Assembly: GCA_020628265.1 (NCBI GenBank)
Contig: JAHDFG010000017.1
Coordinates: 1 to 16,602, forward strand
Direction of reading: 5' to 3'
DNA: 16,602 nucleotides
Source of the DNA: Pseudooctadecabacter sp.
GTDB taxonomy: Bacteria; Pseudomonadota; Alphaproteobacteria; Rhodobacterales; Rhodobacteraceae
In this document: positions 14,103-16,602 of the stretch, one piece after another
How positions within the stretch are numbered: the first letter of the stretch is position 1
How the letters are laid out: every line of letters starts with the position of its first letter
Program-made: the position numbers and the translations under genes
The notes under the pieces: model-generated
Told to the model about the DNA's origin: nothing
Seen by the model: only the letters and a program-made list of their open reading frames with translations
Databases searched by the model: none

Positions 14103-14618
14103 TTAGCCTTTTGGGAAAAGGGTGAGCGCGATGCCTTCATGGGTTTTGATGAAAGGATCCTTGAGGTCCATGTAGATCGTCATGTCACCGTTTGCATGTT
14201 GGTCTGCCTGTCGCTTAACGCCTGCGTAAGCCGCGCGGATGTCCGGATCGCTGCGCAGCAGATTGCGGAAGGCCAGATGGCGGGCAATGGCAGGGTCCCT
14301 TGCGGCATAGGCATGGGCGTGGATGAGGCGTTGGCCGGTGGGCGCGGATTTGCGGAAATACCTGCGGCCGGGCAGACCGAAGGGGCCCATGGCCTCGTAC
14401 CCCTGAGCGATCAGGTTATCGGTTGCCTTGTCCAGCGCAGAGAGGGAGGTGGCCACGGGCAAAAGGTCGATGATCGGTTTGGCGGGCAGGTCGGGAACCG
14501 AGGTCGAGCCGATATGATGGCAGGCCACAAAGTCGGCACCGAGGGCCTGCCGCCAGACGGCCTTTGCGGCCTCTGCCTGCTCGGCCCACGCCGGATCAGG
14601 GGCCGCCAGCAGGCCCAT
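14103..14618 (-). CDS. GrpB family protein (UPF0157)
   Basis: A 171-residue protein with the GrpB signature HHIGSTSVPDLPAKPIIDLLPVA at about 34-56, typical of a minimal nucleotidyltransferase-like fold. The GST and the later KPIID aspartate fall where a nucleotidyltransferase would bind nucleotide and metal. GRRYFRKSAPTGQRLIHAHAY (about 84-104) and a helical C-terminus complete the family pattern. No activity is established for most members. Its ATG shares one base (14618) with the TGA of the nucleoside hydrolase gene, so the two are translationally coupled. That pairing suggests, without proving, a nucleoside- or nucleotide-related role. Confidence 0.9.
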   Translation of the reverse strand: MGLLAAPDPAWAEQAEAAKAVWRQALGADFVACHHIGSTSVPDLPAKPIIDLLPVATSLSALDKATDNLIAQGYEAMGPFGLPGRRYFRKSAPTGQRLIHAHAYAARDPAIARHLAFRNLLRSDPDIRAAYAGVKRQADQHANGDMTIYMDLKDPFIKTHEGIALTLFPKG

Positions 14619-15553
14619 CAGAGGCGGGCGAGGCGTTCGGCCAGCAAGCGGTAAAAGCCTTCCGCGTCCAGATCACCCATGAAGGTGCAATTCGGTTCGC
14701 GGTCGGTGACGCCCCACCAATCAGCGACCGTCATCCCCAAGGTCAGGTCCGATGTTGTCTCGATCTCGACGTTGATATGGCGGCCTGAGAACAATTCGGG
14801 TTCGATCAGGTAGGCAATCACGGTCGGATCGTGCAGCGGGGCACCTTCGGAGCCGTATTTCTCCATGTCGAAGCGTTCAAAGAAGTCGGTCCATGCGGCG
14901 GTCATATCACCCACGCGGGTGCCCATTTGCCGGAAGGCTTCGATGCGGGGTTTGGTGGTCAGGGCCTTGTGGGTCATATCAAGGGGCATGACCGTCAGAG
15001 GCAGGCCGCTGGCAAAGACGATCTGCGCCGCTTCGGGGTCGACGTAGATGTTGAACTCGGCCGCGGGCGTGATGTTTCCGACCTCGAAGTAGGCCCCGCC
15101 CATCAGGACAATTTCCGCGATGGCGGTCTTGATGTCGGGGGCCCGTTGAAGGGCCGTAGCGATGTTGGTGAGCGGGCCCAAGGGACAGAGTGTGATGCTG
15201 TCGGGATCTGCCGCGCGACAGGTGTCGATGATCCAGTCCACGGCGTGCTGGTCTTGCAGCGGCATCGTGGGGTCGTCCAGTTGCGGGCCGTCGAGGCCCG
15301 TCTTGCCGTGCACATGTTCGGCGGTCACCAGTTTGCGACTGAGAGGTGCGTCGCATCCCGCGAACACGAGCGTGTCGGGCTTTCCGGCCAGTTCACAGAC
15401 GATGCGGGCGTTCTTTTGGGTCAACGGAAGCGGCACGTTGCCCGCGACGGCGGTGATGCCAAGAACGTTGAGTTCGGGGGAGGCCAGCGCCAGCAATATG
15501 GCAACGGCGTCGTCCTGTCCGGGGTCTGTGTCGATGATAATGTCGCGGGGCAT
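14618..15553 (-). CDS. Nucleoside hydrolase (IunH/RihA family)
   Basis: A 311-residue enzyme of the inosine-uridine preferring nucleoside hydrolase family, which cleaves ribonucleosides to base and ribose for salvage. The N-terminal calcium motif DTDPGQDD is at 8-15. Further ligands and ribose contacts are Asn39 (VAGNV), Asn168 with Glu166 (AAEFNIYVDPEAA) and Asp242 (PLHDPTVIAYL), all present. MGGAYFEVGNITP at about 151-163 is typical. No signal peptide is seen, so it is cytoplasmic. Length is normal. AAGGA lies 8 bases before the ATG. It overlaps the GrpB-type gene at its 3' end. Substrate preference (purine or pyrimidine) cannot be decided from sequence alone, so I give no symbol. Confidence 0.94.
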   Translation of the reverse strand: MPRDIIIDTDPGQDDAVAILLALASPELNVLGITAVAGNVPLPLTQKNARIVCELAGKPDTLVFAGCDAPLSRKLVTAEHVHGKTGLDGPQLDDPTMPLQDQHAVDWIIDTCRAADPDSITLCPLGPLTNIATALQRAPDIKTAIAEIVLMGGAYFEVGNITPAAEFNIYVDPEAAQIVFASGLPLTVMPLDMTHKALTTKPRIEAFRQMGTRVGDMTAAWTDFFERFDMEKYGSEGAPLHDPTVIAYLIEPELFSGRHINVEIETTSDLTLGMTVADWWGVTDREPNCTFMGDLDAEGFYRLLAERLARL

Positions 15554-15609
15554 TGGTGTGGTCCTTGGTCGTGTCGCGCGACCCTACCTTTTGCGACAGG
15601 GCGGGGAAA

Positions 15610-15671
15610 GGGGGCGCTGCCCCCCGGTGCGTTGCACCTCCCCCCGCGGTATTTTCTGGCATCAAAGAAGG
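15610..15671. repeat. Composite intergenic hairpin element, copy 3-like
   Basis: GGGGGC-GCT-GCCCCC (15610-15624) and GGTGC-GTT-GCACC (15626-15638) are two back-to-back perfect hairpins. They are followed by CCCCCGCGGTATTTT and CAAAGAAGG, related to the GTATTT...CAAAG elements at 2136 and 14072. The block begins 3 bases after the stop of the 69-residue gene (minus strand) and fills most of the gap before the nucleoside hydrolase gene. It probably terminates the oxygenase transcript. I recall very similar blocks in Rhodobacteraceae intergenic regions. Confidence 0.6.
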
Positions 15672-15674
15672 GGA

Positions 15675-15884
15675 TTAAACGCGGCCATGCGCCTTTAGTC
15701 GCGCAAAAAGACGGTCTGTGTCTTCATGCCCCATCTCCAGTGCGAAGACATAAGCATGGGTGAGGAAGAAACAGGCGGTGTCTGTATCGGGGGCCTGATC
15801 TGCCGCCTGCGCATAAAGCCGGACGAGGGCCCTTTGATCGCCCTTGGCGTGGGCCTCCAACAAGCGGGTGTTCAGATCGGTCAC
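15675..15884 (-). CDS. Small protein of unknown function, coupled to the oxygenase
   Basis: A 69-residue ORF (TDLNTRLLEAHAKGDQRALV at residues 2-21, ending in KAHGRV) starting with GTG at 15884-15882. The GTG overlaps the oxygenase stop as GTGA, a classic coupling arrangement. A longer frame to 16043 is open, but its upstream part runs inside the oxygenase gene and has no protein-like character. The product is soluble and all-helical, resembling one or two TPR/Sel1-type hairpins (LYAQAADQAPDTDTACFFLTHAYVFALEMGHEDTDRLFARL). I do not recognise a named family. The tight overlap suggests it works with, or is at least made alongside, the oxygenase. Confidence 0.7.
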   Translation of the reverse strand: MTDLNTRLLEAHAKGDQRALVRLYAQAADQAPDTDTACFFLTHAYVFALEMGHEDTDRLFARLKAHGRV

Positions 15885-16602
15885 GTTGCGGCGTCTTGGA
15901 TCTTTTGCGCCACCCACGCATGAAAACAATGGGTCGGCCCATCCATGGCAGGCGAGAAGCGGCCACCGTCGAAGCCAGGTGCGCTGCGGCCGCGCTGCAT
16001 GCCCTCGACCACGCCGATGTCTTCTTCGAACACCGTTTTCCACAGTGCGGCGTTCTCGGCCCGCATGGCGGCGTCCGTATCGGGTTGCGCGTAATAGAGG
16101 TGGATGTGTTCTGCGGTGCGGTCGTGGGCCTTGGGTTCCAGCACAATGGCAAAGGCGTGGTCGCGCTGGGCGCCCAGCAGGACGTTTGGATAGAGGGCGA
16201 TGTATTCGGCGCCTTCGTTCCAGAAGTCCGACAGGCCTTCGAAATCGGGGAAGGTCGCACCATCCTCGTTCTTCAGTTGCCGATAGACCAATGTGCCCTG
16301 ACCGGAATAGCGCCCCTGTTCTTCAATGTTGTAGTGGTCCTCAAGCCGCGAGTAGCTGTTCAGGCCGGGATGGACCCACGGCAGGTGGTAGCTTTCACAG
16401 TAGTTCTCGACGGCCAGTTTCCAGTTGGTGGCCACATCCAGCGTAAAGGCGCTGCCTGCGCCGCCATGATGCAGGGGCTGTTCGTGTTCGGCCCAGCGTC
16501 CCAGCAGATCGGCGTGCACAACCTCGAACGGGTCTGCCTCGCCATCTAGATTGACGAAGACCACATCGCGCCAGATGTGGCTGCGCACTTCGATCAGGCC
16601 AA
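15881..16602 (-). CDS. Rieske-type ring-hydroxylating oxygenase alpha subunit, C-terminal part
   Basis: The frame is open to the right edge (GLIEVRSHIWRDVVFVNLDG), so the start and the N-terminal Rieske [2Fe-2S] motif lie outside the window; about 240 C-terminal residues are seen. The catalytic domain has ATNWKLAVENYCESYHLPWVHPGL. There the two histidines spaced five apart are the mononuclear iron ligands, and the Asp of FEEDIGVVEGMQRG is the probable carboxylate ligand. This is the choline monooxygenase/GbcA-like branch, which includes enzymes acting on quaternary ammonium compounds as well as aromatics. The substrate cannot be assigned from this part. The stop overlaps a 69-residue gene by 4 bases. 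Confidence 0.88.
   Translation of the reverse strand, partial: GLIEVRSHIWRDVVFVNLDGEADPFEVVHADLLGRWAEHEQPLHHGGAGSAFTLDVATNWKLAVENYCESYHLPWVHPGLNSYSRLEDHYNIEEQGRYSGQGTLVYRQLKNEDGATFPDFEGLSDFWNEGAEYIALYPNVLLGAQRDHAFAIVLEPKAHDRTAEHIHLYYAQPDTDAAMRAENAALWKTVFEEDIGVVEGMQRGRSAPGFDGGRFSPAMDGPTHCFHAWVAQKIQDAAT

Noticed and set aside
14831..15763. 310-codon open frame on the plus strand opposite the nucleoside hydrolase
   Set aside because: It is antisense to an intact enzyme and extends through a hairpin-rich intergenic block.
15885..16043. Longer start for the small gene after the oxygenase
   Set aside because: The extra 53 residues lie inside the oxygenase reading frame and are Arg/Pro-rich. The GTG at 15884 with the GTGA overlap is the better start.

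Overview
The window reads as chromosomal DNA of a marine-type alphaproteobacterium, most likely family Rhodobacteraceae (Roseobacter group). The basis is the end of a gene transfer agent (GTA) structural cluster next to cysE, a pyruvate dehydrogenase operon whose E1-beta subunit carries its own lipoyl domain, high GC with matching codon use throughout, and GTATTT/CAAAG intergenic elements that I remember as common in this family. Genus and species cannot be read from the sequence.

Layout. Positions 1-2077 (+): the 3' end of a GTA tail/host-specificity gene, a small overlapping gene of unknown function, and cysE, closed by a strong hairpin terminator. Positions 2237-5919 (-): pdhA-pdhB-pdhC, read from right to left, with a terminator after pdhC and a palindromic operator-like site upstream of pdhA. 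Positions 6083-7138 (+): a GNAT acetyltransferase and a membrane-anchored protein of unknown function, inserted between the pdh operon and ftsB. Positions 7148-9802 (-): ftsB, class I fructose-bisphosphate aldolase and pgk; three LacI-type half-palindromes sit between pgk and the aldolase. Positions 9922-12025 (+): two overlapping cyclophilin genes (cytoplasmic, then exported), a terminator and an exported DUF3179 protein. Positions 12060-16602 (-): selO preceded by a GNAT gene; a nucleoside hydrolase-GrpB pair overlapping by 1 nt; and the 3' part of a Rieske-type oxygenase alpha subunit whose stop overlaps the start of a 69-residue gene.

How the genes fit together. Aldolase, Pgk and the PDH complex cover lower glycolysis and entry of pyruvate into the TCA cycle. 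The candidate operators upstream of the aldolase and of pdhA suggest carbon-source control, but the regulators are not in the window. The rest is housekeeping (CysE, FtsB, cyclophilins, SelO) plus small accessory genes. No stretch longer than 300 bases lacks a gene. I see no tRNA, rRNA, CRISPR array, insertion sequence or phage integrase.

No convincing new multi-gene system is present. The best leads are regulatory (the pdhA palindrome, the fda operator cluster, the dispersed 3'-end element) and two small overlapping genes, one at the end of the GTA cluster and one after the oxygenase gene.
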